Below, piece by piece: positions 18,352 to 26,949 of a DNA stretch of 64,000 bases (positions within the stretch are counted from its first letter, which is position 1; each line of letters begins with the position of its first letter). Made by a program: the position numbers and the translations under genes. The DNA comes from Halosimplex carlsbadense 2-9-1. GTDB lineage: Archaea > Halobacteriota > Halobacteria > Halobacteriales > Haloarculaceae. The notes beneath the pieces were generated by a model. The model was not told the origin of the DNA. It did no database searches and saw nothing but the letters and a program-made list of their open reading frames with translations. Location of the stretch: assembly GCF_000337455.1 (NCBI RefSeq), contig NZ_AOIU01000035.1:91925-155924 (forward strand), read 5' to 3'.

Positions 18352-18981
18352 TTACAACAACACCGACAGCGTCCGGAAGTCCGGCGCCGAGAGGTCGGCG
18401 GCGGTCGCGTCGACGTGGACCGTCTCGAAGCCGTGTTCGCGGGCGCCGTCGATGTCGGGCTCGCGGTCGTCGCCGACCATCACGTATCGGTCGGCGTCGA
18501 CCCGTGATTTCGCCGCCTCGTAGATCTCGCGGTCGGGTTTGGTCGCCTCGATCTCGGGGTCGTGAGAGGCGACGCGGGCGTCGAAGCGGTCGAGGAGACC
18601 GATCTCGGCGACTTTCCCGAACTGCACGTCGGGGAGGCCGTTGGTCAGGATACCGAGCGTGTGACGCTCGGCGAGGGCTTCGACCGTCGCCGCGACGCCG
18701 GGGACCGGTTCGACCGCGTCGAACTCCGCGGCGACGAGCGCCTCGGCGAGGTCTCCCGGGTCGCAGTCCAGGTCGTGTTCGTCGCACACGTCCGCGAACG
18801 CCTGGTGATAGGGATCGTCGGCGAACGCGCCGAAATGATGGAAGAATTGATCGTCGTAGTGTTCCAGCCACTCGCCGCGCGATCCGCCCGCGGCCCGCTC
18901 GAAGGCGTCGGCCAGTACGTCCCCGTAGTCGCCGCGCCAGCGGACGAGCGTCCCGTCCACGTCGAAGAAGATCGCCGCCAT
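18352..18981 (-). CDS. HAD-family hydrolase
   Basis: The 209-residue protein has all four HAD motifs: FFDVDGTLV (nucleophile and acid aspartates, residues 5-13), ILTNG (about 134-138), the lysine in ATKPDREIY and the acidic pair in VMVGDDREPD. A helical cap domain lies between motif I and II (residues about 15-90). It resembles subfamily I phosphatases of small sugar or nucleotide phosphates; substrate not predictable. The stop of the next minus-strand gene upstream lies 6 nt before its start, so they form one operon. Confidence 0.88.
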   Translation of the reverse strand: MAAIFFDVDGTLVRWRGDYGDVLADAFERAAGGSRGEWLEHYDDQFFHHFGAFADDPYHQAFADVCDEHDLDCDPGDLAEALVAAEFDAVEPVPGVAATVEALAERHTLGILTNGLPDVQFGKVAEIGLLDRFDARVASHDPEIEATKPDREIYEAAKSRVDADRYVMVGDDREPDIDGAREHGFETVHVDATAADLSAPDFRTLSVLL

Positions 18982-18987
18982 GGGACG

Positions 18988-19407
18988 CTACTCGTCGGGG
19001 TCGATCGGCTTGCCGTCTTTCGTCGGCGGGGCGACGTGGTCGATGTAGGATTCGGCGTCGGGGTCGTTCACCCGCACGCGGACGTGGATGTCGCCGAGTT
19101 CGCTCGGGTCGCCGACAGCGAAGTTGACGACGCCCTGGAAGGCCGCCTGTTTCTTGAGGTCGAACGAGAAGGTGTCCCCGCGCAGGTCCTCGAAGAAGGC
19201 CCCGCGGGCGGTGTCGAGGATCTCCTGGCGGTGGAGCGACTCGGAGAACTCCTCCATGTCGTGGGCGGTGGCGACGATCTCGCCGTGGCTGTGCTCGACC
19301 TCGGCACCTGGGAAGAGGTTCGTGACGGCGTCGGCGACCCTGTCGGTGACCTCGGTGTCGTTGACCGGTGCGGTGATCTGTACGTCGACGGCGTAAACGG
19401 TGCTCAT
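18988..19407 (-). CDS. UPF0201-type RNA-binding domain protein
   Basis: The 139-residue protein has the pattern of the archaeal UPF0201 (PF01877) family: VDVQITAPVNDTEVTDRV, then NLFPGAEVEH and FDLKKQAAFQG, with the conserved VRVNDPDAESYI towards the end. The fold resembles ribosomal protein L5, and RNA binding is presumed. It lies between the HAD gene and a UPF0200 gene. The UPF0200-UPF0201 pairing is often seen in archaea. Confidence 0.88.
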   Translation of the reverse strand: MSTVYAVDVQITAPVNDTEVTDRVADAVTNLFPGAEVEHSHGEIVATAHDMEEFSESLHRQEILDTARGAFFEDLRGDTFSFDLKKQAAFQGVVNFAVGDPSELGDIHVRVRVNDPDAESYIDHVAPPTKDGKPIDPDE

Positions 19408-19426
19408 GGCTGTGTCTCCCGTGTGG

Positions 19427-20017
19427 TCATTCGTCGGTGTCGCCCGCAGTTGTGTCGTCCGCGACCGCGTCGGGCCCGTCGGCGAGCAGACGCTCGATCT
19501 CGGCCCGGAAGGCGTCGAGACTGGCGTCGTTGACGATCGTCACGTCCGCCCGCTCCATCGCCGCACCCATCCCGAACCCGAGTTCGCGCTCGTCGCGCTC
19601 GGCGATCGACTCGCCGCCCTCCTCGGCGGCGGCGTCGCGGCCGCGCAGGTCGAGCCGTTCGGCGCGCAGCTCGTCGGGGGCGTGGATCTCCACGAGCGTG
19701 AACGAGTCGCCGAAGGCCTCGACGAAGCGCTCGACCTCCACGTCCGAGCGGATGCCGTCGACGACGACGGTGTCGGCGTCGTCGAGGCGGTCCTCGATGA
19801 GCGGGAGCGACTCCCGGGCGATGGCGTCCGGGCCCCCCTCCTCGCGGAGCGTCTTCGCCATCTCGCCGTGGTGGGTCGCGGGGTCGAACCCGCGGTCGCG
19901 GCAGGCCTGGCGGATCACGTCGCCCATCGTGACGACGGGCACGCCCGCCTCCCGCGCGACCGCGGCGGCCTCGCTCTTCCCGCTCCCGGGCAGTCCGACG
20001 ATCCCGATGACTGTCAT
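19427..20017 (-). CDS. UPF0200-type P-loop kinase (dephospho-CoA kinase related)
   Basis: I place the start at the ATG whose product begins MTVIGIVGLPGSGKSE, giving 196 residues; an upstream extension of 42 codons has shadow-like composition. Walker A is GLPGSGKS (residues 7-14). MGDVIRQACRDRG and VVDGIRSDVEVERF follow, as in the UPF0200 family of archaeal P-loop kinases related to dephospho-CoA kinase. The C-terminal 20 residues are acidic. Archaea use other enzymes for CoA, so the true substrate is unsettled. The downstream UPF0201 gene begins 19 nt after the stop. Confidence 0.88.
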   Translation of the reverse strand: MTVIGIVGLPGSGKSEAAAVAREAGVPVVTMGDVIRQACRDRGFDPATHHGEMAKTLREEGGPDAIARESLPLIEDRLDDADTVVVDGIRSDVEVERFVEAFGDSFTLVEIHAPDELRAERLDLRGRDAAAEEGGESIAERDERELGFGMGAAMERADVTIVNDASLDAFRAEIERLLADGPDAVADDTTAGDTDE

Positions 20018-20139
20018 CGCCGGATGTACTGGAACGGCCCGCATAAGGACTGCGTTGTCGGCCGTGGCGCACCGCCCCCGCTCCCGTTCGGCCGAGTTCG
20101 GGTCCGACCCGTAGCCGGCGGTCGGCTCCGCCTCCGGGA

Positions 20140-20658
20140 TCACGCCGCTTCGGTCGGTGTCGGCGTCGGGAACTGCGCTCGCTCGCAGCCGGCCAGCGAG
20201 CTCGTCGTCCGAGACGAGACGGTCCCGTCCGAGTGGACCGTCAGCGTCGTCCCGTAGGAGTTGCAGTGGTCGAAGATGTCGATCGCGCCCCTGTGGCTCG
20301 CGCCGCTCCCGGGGAGCGCGACGGCGAGTTCGTAGTACGCGGGCCTGCGGAGTTCGCCCTCCACTCGTTCGTCGGGAGCCAGCGAATACGTGCGGTTCAG
20401 GAGCGTCTCGTTTCGGACCGGAACCGCGACCGAGACGGCGACCGTTCGGGTCTCGTTCCCGTCGTTCACGACGGTCACGCCGTGGGGCGAAACGTCGTCG
20501 ACCCGCTCGCCGATCTCGAAGGACCGCGTCGATTCTTCGACCGGGATAGCGTCGCGTTGGCTCTCCGACGGAGCCGCACTACAGCCGCTCAGCAGGAGTG
20601 CGCCGACCAGTGCGGCGGACACCAACAGACTCCGCCTGCGCGACCGTTCCTCGTTCAC
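20140..20658 (-). CDS. Predicted lipoprotein of unknown function
   Basis: The 172-residue protein has a basic start (RSRRR), a hydrophobic stretch and the lipobox LLLSGCS, with the lipid-bearing cysteine near residue 26. The rest is a compact external domain with VTVVNDGNETRTVAVSVAV, which looks like one immunoglobulin-like sandwich, and an ILE-F-DHCNSYG segment with a cysteine. It is a common haloarchaeal architecture for surface-anchored proteins. No function is assigned. Confidence 0.72.
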   Translation of the reverse strand: MNEERSRRRSLLVSAALVGALLLSGCSAAPSESQRDAIPVEESTRSFEIGERVDDVSPHGVTVVNDGNETRTVAVSVAVPVRNETLLNRTYSLAPDERVEGELRRPAYYELAVALPGSGASHRGAIDIFDHCNSYGTTLTVHSDGTVSSRTTSSLAGCERAQFPTPTPTEAA

Positions 20659-20827
20659 CCGGGCGACTGCGCCTTCAGGAGGGATAAACGATCAGGCCGA
20701 GCCGTCCGACGGCGGTCGTCGTCGGACCGCTCGCCGCGTGACCGTCGCCGCTCGCCCACACCGGCTCTTAAAGAATCGTGCGTACTCGGCCGAAGGACGA
20801 TGCCGCTGGAGTCCGTAGCGTCACTCG

Positions 20828-22282
20828 ATGGCAACACACGACGCCGCCGACGAAGGCGAGGAAGCGAGCGCCCGGGCGCTCCGCGAGTCCACGCCCGGCG
20901 ACGCGCCGCCGGGCCCCGACGGCGTTCCGGTGATCGGCAACACGCTCCAGTTCGTGCGGGACCCGGTCGCGTTCTACGCACGCTGCGCCGCCTACGAGGA
21001 CGACGTGGTGACCTACCGCGTCGCCACCAGCGACGGCGTCATGCTCAAACACCCCACCGACATCGAACAGGTGCTGGTCACCGACGACGCCGACTACCGC
21101 CGCGCCTCCATCATCCGCAACGCCCTCGGCCAGATCGCCGACGGCGGCCTCTTCCTGATGGAGGGCGAAGCCTGGGGAGCCCACCGTACCGCGCTCCAGC
21201 CCTCGTTTTACCGCGACCGAATCGAGACCTACGCCGATATGATGGCCCGCTTCGCCGACGAGCGCGCCGCCGAGTGGGCCGACCGCGACCCGAACGCCGG
21301 ACCTATCGCCGTCAGCGAGGAGATGCGCACGCTCACCCTGGAGATCCTCGCGAAGACGCTGCTGGACGTGGACATCCGCGGCCGCGAGTCGGCCATCCGC
21401 GACGCCGCCGCGGTCATCTCCGACCGCTTCGACGCCGGCTCGCTCTCCGCGCTCCTCCCGCTGTGGGTCCCAACCCCCGCGAACCGCCGCTGTCGCCGCG
21501 CCGTCTCCCGGTTCGACGACGCCATCGCCGACATCGTCGCCGAACGCCGCGCCACCGACGAGGCGTTCGACGACCTCCTCTCGATCCTCCTCGCCGTCGA
21601 CCCCGACGACGGGACCGGCGAATCCCGGGAGGGCGGCGGGCTCTCGGAGCAACAGATCCGCGACCATCTCTTCACTTTCCTGTTCGCCGGCCACGAGACC
21701 ACCGCGCTCACGCTCTCATACGCCGTGATGCTGCTCGCGAACGACGCCGAGCGACAGGCTCGACTCCACGCGGAACTCGACGAAGTCCTGGGCGACGGGA
21801 CCGAGGGCAGCGCGGCCGACGCCGAGCGGCCGGGCGCGACCGACCTGTTCGAACTCGACTACCTGGACAGGGTCGTCGACGAGGCGTTGCGCCTCTACCC
21901 GCCGGCGTACACGGTGTTCCGCGAGCCCACCCGCGACGTGGAACTCGGCGGCTACCGGATCCCCGAGGGGTCGACCGTCTCGATGCCCCAGTGGGTCGTC
22001 CAGCGCGACGAGCGGTGGTACGACGACCCCGACGCGTTCCGCCCGGAGCGGTGGACTGACTCCTTCCGCGAGGAGTTGCCCGACTACGCCTACTTCCCGT
22101 TCGGCGGCGGCCCGCGCCACTGCATCGGCATGCGCTTCGCGCTCATGGAGGCGAAACTCGTGTTGGCGACGCTGGCCGCGCGGTTCGCCTTCGACCCGGT
22201 CAGCGAACCGCCGCTGGACCTGTCGATGCAGATCACGCTCCAGCCACAGCAGCCGATCGAAGTCGGTCTGCGAACGCGGTAG
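20828..22282 (+). CDS. Cytochrome P450
   Basis: The 484-residue protein carries the full P450 signature: I-helix FLFAGHETTALTLS (about residues 282-295), the E-x-x-R motif in DEALRLYP (about 351-354), and the haem-binding loop FPFGGGPRHCIGMRFA with the thiolate cysteine near residue 431. It begins with about 30 acidic, disordered residues, then PPGPDGVPVIGNTLQF, the proline-rich hinge usual in membrane-attached P450s, although no N-terminal membrane helix is present. It is a haem monooxygenase. By length it could belong with haloarchaeal CYP174-like enzymes, which I cannot confirm. No ferredoxin or reductase gene is adjacent. A box ctcttaaag (20763-20771) about 60 nt upstream may be the promoter. 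Confidence 0.93.
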   Translation: MATHDAADEGEEASARALRESTPGDAPPGPDGVPVIGNTLQFVRDPVAFYARCAAYEDDVVTYRVATSDGVMLKHPTDIEQVLVTDDADYRRASIIRNALGQIADGGLFLMEGEAWGAHRTALQPSFYRDRIETYADMMARFADERAAEWADRDPNAGPIAVSEEMRTLTLEILAKTLLDVDIRGRESAIRDAAAVISDRFDAGSLSALLPLWVPTPANRRCRRAVSRFDDAIADIVAERRATDEAFDDLLSILLAVDPDDGTGESREGGGLSEQQIRDHLFTFLFAGHETTALTLSYAVMLLANDAERQARLHAELDEVLGDGTEGSAADAERPGATDLFELDYLDRVVDEALRLYPPAYTVFREPTRDVELGGYRIPEGSTVSMPQWVVQRDERWYDDPDAFRPERWTDSFREELPDYAYFPFGGGPRHCIGMRFALMEAKLVLATLAARFAFDPVSEPPLDLSMQITLQPQQPIEVGLRTR

Positions 22283-22331
22283 CTCGGGGCCGAGAGAGCG
22301 TGCGGTCGCCGCCAGGCTCGGGACGCAGTGC

Positions 22332-23600
22332 TCACAGACCGAGGATCAACGGGACGAGCAACACGCCCATCAGCGACGCCCGTCGAGCGCCGAATCTGAC
22401 GGGCACCAGCCCGACGACGGTCGACGCCCCGAAGACCGCGACGCCGAGCGGTCCGGTCAGTACGGCGATCACGACCGCGACGAGACACAGCACGCTCACG
22501 GACAGCCGCGCGTAGTCGGCCCGCCCGACCAGTCGCAGATAGCCGTCGCCGAGGGTCACCACGAGCGCGAAGCCACAGGCCGCGGCGACGAGGACGCTCC
22601 CGAGCAACAGCGGCAGATCGAGCGGCACGCCCGCGTCGCTCATCGCGACCATGACGCCGGTCCGGGGCGTCCCGAGCGCGATCAGCGCCAGCAGAGCGAA
22701 CACCGTGTTCGCGGTGTTCACGCCGCTGGTCGTCACGATAAATCCGCGGGCGCCGTCCGCGCTGCGCTCCGGGCGCCCCCCGCCACCGCCCGGGACGGCG
22801 AGCAACGCCACCGTCGCCGCGATGGCGCTCGACACGCCCGGGACGTACCCGACCACCGCGCCCGACAGCGTCCCCGCGAGCGCGAACCCGGCCACCGACC
22901 GTCGGGATGCGGCCACGCTCGCGTCGTCCTGGGGCGGCACGCCCTCGCCGGTCAGCGCGTCCAGCAGGACCGGCGCGCCGAACAGCCCGGTGAAGATGGG
23001 CGCGAGCATGCCGCCCGAATCCACGACTCCGCCCGGTGGCAGATCCAGCGCGACCGCGCCCAGCGCGCCGCTCGCCGCGACCGACAGCGCGGCGCCCACT
23101 CGTCCGACGGTCGTCGACTCCGTGGCGACGAGGAGGACGACGACGCCGCCCAAAAGGATCGACAGGTTCGCCCGCAGCGTCGGGTAGACCGTGGTCATCG
23201 CACGGGTCATCGGGACCGCAAGCGGCACCGCGAACGCGACGGCCCCGGCGCTCCCGAGCGCGGACAGCCGGAGCGCCTCGCGACCCCGACCGGCGAGGAC
23301 CAGTCGATGCCCGGGCAGCGCCGAGCTGGCCATCGCCGGGTCCGGGACCCCGAGCGCGAGCGCCGGCACCACGTCGAGGAAGGTGTGGACGACCCCGGCG
23401 GCCAGCATCGCCGCGCCGACGTACCTGACGGGACCCGGGATCGAGGGCGCGACGCCGGCGAGCAACAGCGCGAACGTGTTGGCGTGGATCCCCGGGGTCA
23501 GCCCGCTGACGGTCCCGAGCGCGACGCCGCCGCCCACGAACCCGCAGAACAACAGCGTCGCGTCCGTATCGACGGCGAGTCCGAGCCCCAGTGGGTCCAT
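22332..23600 (-). CDS. TctA-like transporter permease
   Basis: The 422-residue protein is mostly membrane helices (ten or more). The segment GGGVALGTVSGLTPGIHANTFA (near residue 25) contains the G-x3-G-x-x-P-G-x-x-x-N pattern of the TctA large permease. It recurs in the second half as GAVVGYVPGVSSA, the expected internal duplication. TctA proteins normally work with a small membrane protein and a solute-binding protein, neither of which is found here, so this archaeal form may act alone. The substrate is unknown; tricarboxylates are only the family name. It is convergent with the P450 gene. Confidence 0.82.
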   Translation of the reverse strand: MDPLGLGLAVDTDATLLFCGFVGGGVALGTVSGLTPGIHANTFALLLAGVAPSIPGPVRYVGAAMLAAGVVHTFLDVVPALALGVPDPAMASSALPGHRLVLAGRGREALRLSALGSAGAVAFAVPLAVPMTRAMTTVYPTLRANLSILLGGVVVLLVATESTTVGRVGAALSVAASGALGAVALDLPPGGVVDSGGMLAPIFTGLFGAPVLLDALTGEGVPPQDDASVAASRRSVAGFALAGTLSGAVVGYVPGVSSAIAATVALLAVPGGGGGRPERSADGARGFIVTTSGVNTANTVFALLALIALGTPRTGVMVAMSDAGVPLDLPLLLGSVLVAAACGFALVVTLGDGYLRLVGRADYARLSVSVLCLVAVVIAVLTGPLGVAVFGASTVVGLVPVRFGARRASLMGVLLVPLILGL

Positions 23601-23756
23601 CGCGCCGAAGTGGTCCCGCGATGGCGGATAAACTCTGGGAGACCGCGTCCCTCGGGCGCCGCCTGTCGCGGTGAACCGCGCGCGACCACCGCTCGCGCTG
23701 TTCCGAGCGTCGACGACGTTCGGGACCGGACGGCTTCGTGGCCGTCGCCGGCACCA

Positions 23757-23764
23757 CGCTTACG
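23757..23764 (+). promoter_or_regulatory. TATA-like box of the HpcH aldolase gene
   Basis: The stretch gcttacgg lies about 25-30 nt before the ATG at 23788, the spacing seen for other leaderless genes here. Confidence 0.45.
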
Positions 23765-23787
23765 GCCGCACGAGCCCACCCGAAGCC

Positions 23788-24582
23788 ATGGTCGACGACC
23801 ACCGCGGGAACGCAGTCAGGGACCGCATCGAGAACGACGAGGTCGCGCTGGGCGTCCTCGACAACACGTACAGCCCGACGCTCGTCGAGTTCTACGGCGA
23901 GCTCGGCGTCGACTTCGTCTGGCTCGACTTCGAACACGGCGGGCCGAGCCCGTGGGACGCGACCGCGATGGAGGACCTGTTGCGGGCCGCCGAGGGCACG
24001 GGGACGGAAGTCCTCGCGCGCGTGCCGACCACCGAGCCCGCGCTCGTCCGGAAGGCCCTGGACGCGGGCGTCCGGAACCTCTTCCTCTCGCGGGTCGGCG
24101 GCGTCGAGGAAGTCGAGCGGACGGCCCGGGCGGCCCGCTTCGAGTACGACGGCGAACCGGGCGACCGCGGGCTGGCGAACCCGCGCGCACGTCGGTGGGG
24201 CCAGGCCGACGACTACGTCGCGACCGAGGACGAGGAGGTCTTGTTCGGTGTGACGATCGAGAACCGCGAGGCCGTCGAGGCGGTCGACGATATCGTCGCT
24301 GTCCCCGAGTTGGACTTCGTCTTCGCCGGGCCGCTCGACCTGTCCGTGTCGCTGGGCCACCCCGGCGAACTCGACCACCCCGAGGTCCGAGAGGGGATCG
24401 AGCGGATCCGCTCGACCGCGGTCGAGTCGGACGTGGCGCTGGGCGGGCTCGGCTTCGGGACGGACGACGTGAACGAGAAGGCCGCGAACGGCTACCAGCT
24501 GCTCCACGTGGGGAGCACGACCGGTGCGGTGAAGGCGGCGGTCGACGGGTGGCTCGGCGGGTTCGAGGGACGGGAGGCGTGA
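23788..24582 (+). CDS. HpcH/HpaI-family aldolase
   Basis: The 264-residue protein has the TIM-barrel landmarks of the family: FVWLDFEHGGPSPWD (general base region), LARVPTTEPALVRKALDAGVRNLFLSRV, and a metal-binding acidic pair in FAGPLDLSVSLGHPGE. Members cleave 2-keto-3-deoxy acids or related aldols with a divalent metal. The start codon is chosen for its match to the family and the TATA box 28 nt upstream. No pathway partners are adjacent, so the substrate remains open. Confidence 0.86.
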   Translation: MVDDHRGNAVRDRIENDEVALGVLDNTYSPTLVEFYGELGVDFVWLDFEHGGPSPWDATAMEDLLRAAEGTGTEVLARVPTTEPALVRKALDAGVRNLFLSRVGGVEEVERTARAARFEYDGEPGDRGLANPRARRWGQADDYVATEDEEVLFGVTIENREAVEAVDDIVAVPELDFVFAGPLDLSVSLGHPGELDHPEVREGIERIRSTAVESDVALGGLGFGTDDVNEKAANGYQLLHVGSTTGAVKAAVDGWLGGFEGREA

Positions 24583-24609
24583 GCGAAGCGAACGCCTCCG
24601 GACGAGCGA

Positions 24610-24630
24610 GCGGGCGACATCGTCGCCCGC
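24610..24630 (+). terminator. Hairpin between convergent genes
   Basis: A perfect 9-bp stem (gcgggcgac / gtcgcccgc) with a 3-nt loop lies 28 nt after the aldolase stop and in front of the end of the minus-strand winged-helix gene. It has no T-run, so its role as a terminator is uncertain; it may be a processing signal or barrier. Confidence 0.4.
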
Positions 24631-24705
24631 GAGCAGCGAGGACCGGACGGAGTGAGCGTCTCCGGACGAACACGGCGACTGAGGGCGGTCGTCGGGGCCG
24701 TCCGG

Positions 24706-25032
24706 TCAGTCCGCCCGGTAGGCGTCGTCGAACGCGCGGGCGGCGTCGAGCAGGTCGCTGTCGCCGGCGACCCGGTACTGCGGCTCGCTCTCGTCGTCGC
24801 TCTCGTCGTCGGCGCGGACGAGGGCGCCCAGGTCGACGAACTCGTCGAGCAGGCCGTCGAGGTACAGCGTCTTCAGCGGGACGCCCGACCGCTCGGACAG
24901 GTCCGAGCGCGTGTACGCTCGCTCGGCGTTGAGTTCGGTGAGCGTCCCGAGGAGGTCCGCGGCGCCGTCGCTCGCAGCGACGAACGCCCAGCCGCCGTCG
25001 GGGGGCCCGTCCGACGGGTCCGTGTCGAGCAT
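24706..25032 (-). CDS. Small winged-helix protein
   Basis: The 108-residue protein has a helical segment with LLGTLTELNAERAYTRSDL, SERSGVPLKTLYLDGLLDEFVDLGAL and a short strand pair with YRVAGDSD. This is a winged helix-turn-helix layout with SERSGVPLKTLYL as the likely recognition region. No ligand-binding domain follows. It is probably a small DNA-binding regulator of haloarchaeal type, with no known target. It is divergent from the Lrp gene with 152 nt between them. Confidence 0.65.
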   Translation of the reverse strand: MLDTDPSDGPPDGGWAFVAASDGAADLLGTLTELNAERAYTRSDLSERSGVPLKTLYLDGLLDEFVDLGALVRADDESDDESEPQYRVAGDSDLLDAARAFDDAYRAD

Positions 25033-25150
25033 GGCGGCGTCTATGAGAGAGATGCGGATAAAACCGCCCGTCTCGGGTGCGATTGCGGCGGAGAGGTGTC
25101 GTCTCCGAGGCCAGTGGGCGGTGGTGTGCGAGCGCCTGCCGCGATTGAGA

Positions 25151-25160
25151 AACCCTTTTG
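25151..25160 (+). promoter_or_regulatory. TATA-like box of the Lrp-aminotransferase operon
   Basis: The sequence acccttttgg lies 25-34 nt before the ATG at 25185 and is the only AT-rich spot nearby. Confidence 0.5.
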
Positions 25161-25184
25161 GTCGCAGTGGGCCGGAAGGTAGGT

Positions 25185-25673
25185 ATGAGCGACCGCGAGG
25201 AGATACTGGCGTTGCTCCGCGAGAACGCGCGGTACTCGACCGAAGACCTGGCTCGACAGACCGGCCTCGACGCCGGGGAAGTCGAGGCCGTCGTCGAGGA
25301 CCTCGAGAGCGAGGGCGTGATCAAGGGCTACCAGGCCGTCGTCGACTGGGACAAAGTCGAGCCCGAGCGCGTGCGCGCCGCGGTCGAGCTGAACGTCACG
25401 CTCGACCGCGAGACGGGCTACGACGACATCGCCGAGCGCCTCGCGAAGTTCCCCGAGGTACAGGGGCTGCGGCTCGTGAGCGGCGACTACGACTTCGCCA
25501 TGGAGGTCGAGGGCGACTCGATGAGCCAGGTGTCGCGGTTCATCAGCGAGAAGGTCGCGCCCGTCCCGGAGATCACCCAGACGGTGACCCACTACATCAT
25601 GGAGAGCTACAAGGAGCGGGGCGTCGAGTTCGGGGACGGCCACGACGACGACCGGCTGTCGATCTCGCCATGA
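25185..25673 (+). CDS. Lrp/AsnC-family regulator
   Basis: The 162-residue protein begins MSDREEILALLRENARYSTED, the typical AsnC-type winged helix, with ETG-like recognition helix VEAVVEDLESEGVIKGY. It continues with an RAM ligand domain (GYDDIAERLAKFPEVQGLRLVSGDYDFAMEVEG). Such proteins sense amino acids and form octamers or dimers on DNA. Its stop codon overlaps the start of the aminotransferase gene (ATGA), which strongly suggests translational coupling and that it controls, or is tuned to, the same amino acid. I prefer this ATG to one 9 codons upstream because of the TATA box position. Confidence 0.92.
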   Translation: MSDREEILALLRENARYSTEDLARQTGLDAGEVEAVVEDLESEGVIKGYQAVVDWDKVEPERVRAAVELNVTLDRETGYDDIAERLAKFPEVQGLRLVSGDYDFAMEVEGDSMSQVSRFISEKVAPVPEITQTVTHYIMESYKERGVEFGDGHDDDRLSISP

Positions 25674-26815
25674 CGTTCGAGCCGACCGACACCGTCGCGT
25701 CGGTCCCGCCGTCGGGCATCCGCAAGTTCTTCGAACTCGCCGAGGAGTACGACGACATCATCTCGCTGGGGGTCGGCGAGCCCGACTTCGCGCCGCCGTG
25801 GGCCGCCCGCGACGCCGCCATCGCCTCCCTGGAGCGCGGCCAGACCTCCTACACCGCCAACCGCGGGATGCGCGAGCTGCGCGACCGGATCGCCGCCGAC
25901 ACCGAGCGCCGGTACGGCCTCGACTACGACCCCGACGAGGAGATCCTCGTCACCTCCGGGGCCAGCGAGGCCGTCGACCTGGCCTTCCGGGCGTTCCTCG
26001 ACGAGGACGACTCCGTCGCGATCGCCCAGCCCTGTTACGTCTCCTACGTCCCGAGCGCCCGCTTCGCCGGGGCGGATGTGGTCGACGTGCCCACGCGCGC
26101 GGCCGACGAGTTCAAACTCACACGGGAGGTCCTGGAGTCGTCGGGCGCCGCCGACGCCGAGGCGCTGGTCATGTGCTACCCGAACAATCCGACGGGCGCG
26201 ACGATGACCCGCGAGGAACTGCGGCCGGTCGCCGAGTTCGCCCGCGAGCACGATCTGTTGGTGTTCTCGGACGAGATCTACGCCGAGCTGTCCTACGAAC
26301 ACGACCACGCCTCGATCGCGACGCTCCCGGGCATGCGCGAGCGGACGATCGTCTTCAACGGCTTCTCGAAGGCCTACGCGATGACCGGCCTGCGGCTGGG
26401 CTACGCGCTGGCGCCGCCGGAAGCGACGGCGGCGATGAACCGCATCCACCAGTACACGATGCTGTCGGCGCCGACGACGGCGCAGTACGCGGCCGTCGAG
26501 GCGCTTGACTCCTGCGGCGACGAAGTCCGAGAGATGCGCGCCCAGTACGACCGGCGACGGAACTTCGTCCTCTCCCGATTCGAGGAGATGGGCGTCGACT
26601 GCTTCCCGGCGGCGGGCGCGTTCTACGCCTTCCCCGAGTGCCCCTGGGACGACAGCGACGCCTTCGCCGAAGCGCTGCTGGAGGAACAGCGCGTGGCGGT
26701 CGTCCCCGGCGACGTCTTCGGCGCCGGCGGCGAGGGCCACCTCCGCGTCTCCTACGCGACGAGCCTCGGTGACCTCAAGGAAGCGATGGCCAGAATAGAA
26801 TCATTTATACAATAA
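25670..26815 (+). CDS. PLP-dependent class I/II aminotransferase
   Basis: The 381-residue protein has the fold type I aminotransferase pattern: ISLGVGEPDFAPPW near the start, SGASEAVDL for phosphate binding, YPNNPTGATM, FSDEIYAELSY, and the pyridoxal-phosphate lysine in NGFSKAYAMTGLRLGY (K234). The C-terminal arginine region LRVSYATSL is intact. It could act on aromatic amino acids, alanine or aspartate; family motifs do not settle this. The ATG overlaps the Lrp stop. The 3' end is unusually AT-rich, with catttatacaataacatattttc just across the stop codon. Confidence 0.92.
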   Translation: MTFEPTDTVASVPPSGIRKFFELAEEYDDIISLGVGEPDFAPPWAARDAAIASLERGQTSYTANRGMRELRDRIAADTERRYGLDYDPDEEILVTSGASEAVDLAFRAFLDEDDSVAIAQPCYVSYVPSARFAGADVVDVPTRAADEFKLTREVLESSGAADAEALVMCYPNNPTGATMTREELRPVAEFAREHDLLVFSDEIYAELSYEHDHASIATLPGMRERTIVFNGFSKAYAMTGLRLGYALAPPEATAAMNRIHQYTMLSAPTTAQYAAVEALDSCGDEVREMRAQYDRRRNFVLSRFEEMGVDCFPAAGAFYAFPECPWDDSDAFAEALLEEQRVAVVPGDVFGAGGEGHLRVSYATSLGDLKEAMARIESFIQ

Positions 26816-26914
26816 CATATTTTCGGAACAGGTAACCCGATCCGGGCGGTAGACGGTCCTTACCGACTCCGAACGGGGGTATGGGTGGATTATCGTTCGC
26901 AGTAGGCCAGGCGT

Positions 26915-26926
26915 AAAGTTTTTTCC
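26915..26926 (+). promoter_or_regulatory. Promoter element before the pilus ATPase gene
   Basis: The run aaagttttttcc lies 24-35 nt before the ATG at 26950 and is the strongest AT-rich site in this gap. A second AT-rich site (26798-26823) covers the end of the aminotransferase gene. Confidence 0.5.
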
Positions 26927-26949
26927 GTCTTACTAGCAGTTAGCCTGTA

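Noticed and set aside
24583..24700. Insertion-sequence end
   Set aside because: Only a single hairpin and gagcgaagcgaacgc-type words usual for haloarchaeal intergenic DNA; no transposase or target duplication.
26874..26916. Tiny peptide frame MGGLSFAVGQA before the pilus ATPase gene
   Set aside because: Eleven codons with no other support; it lies in the promoter region.
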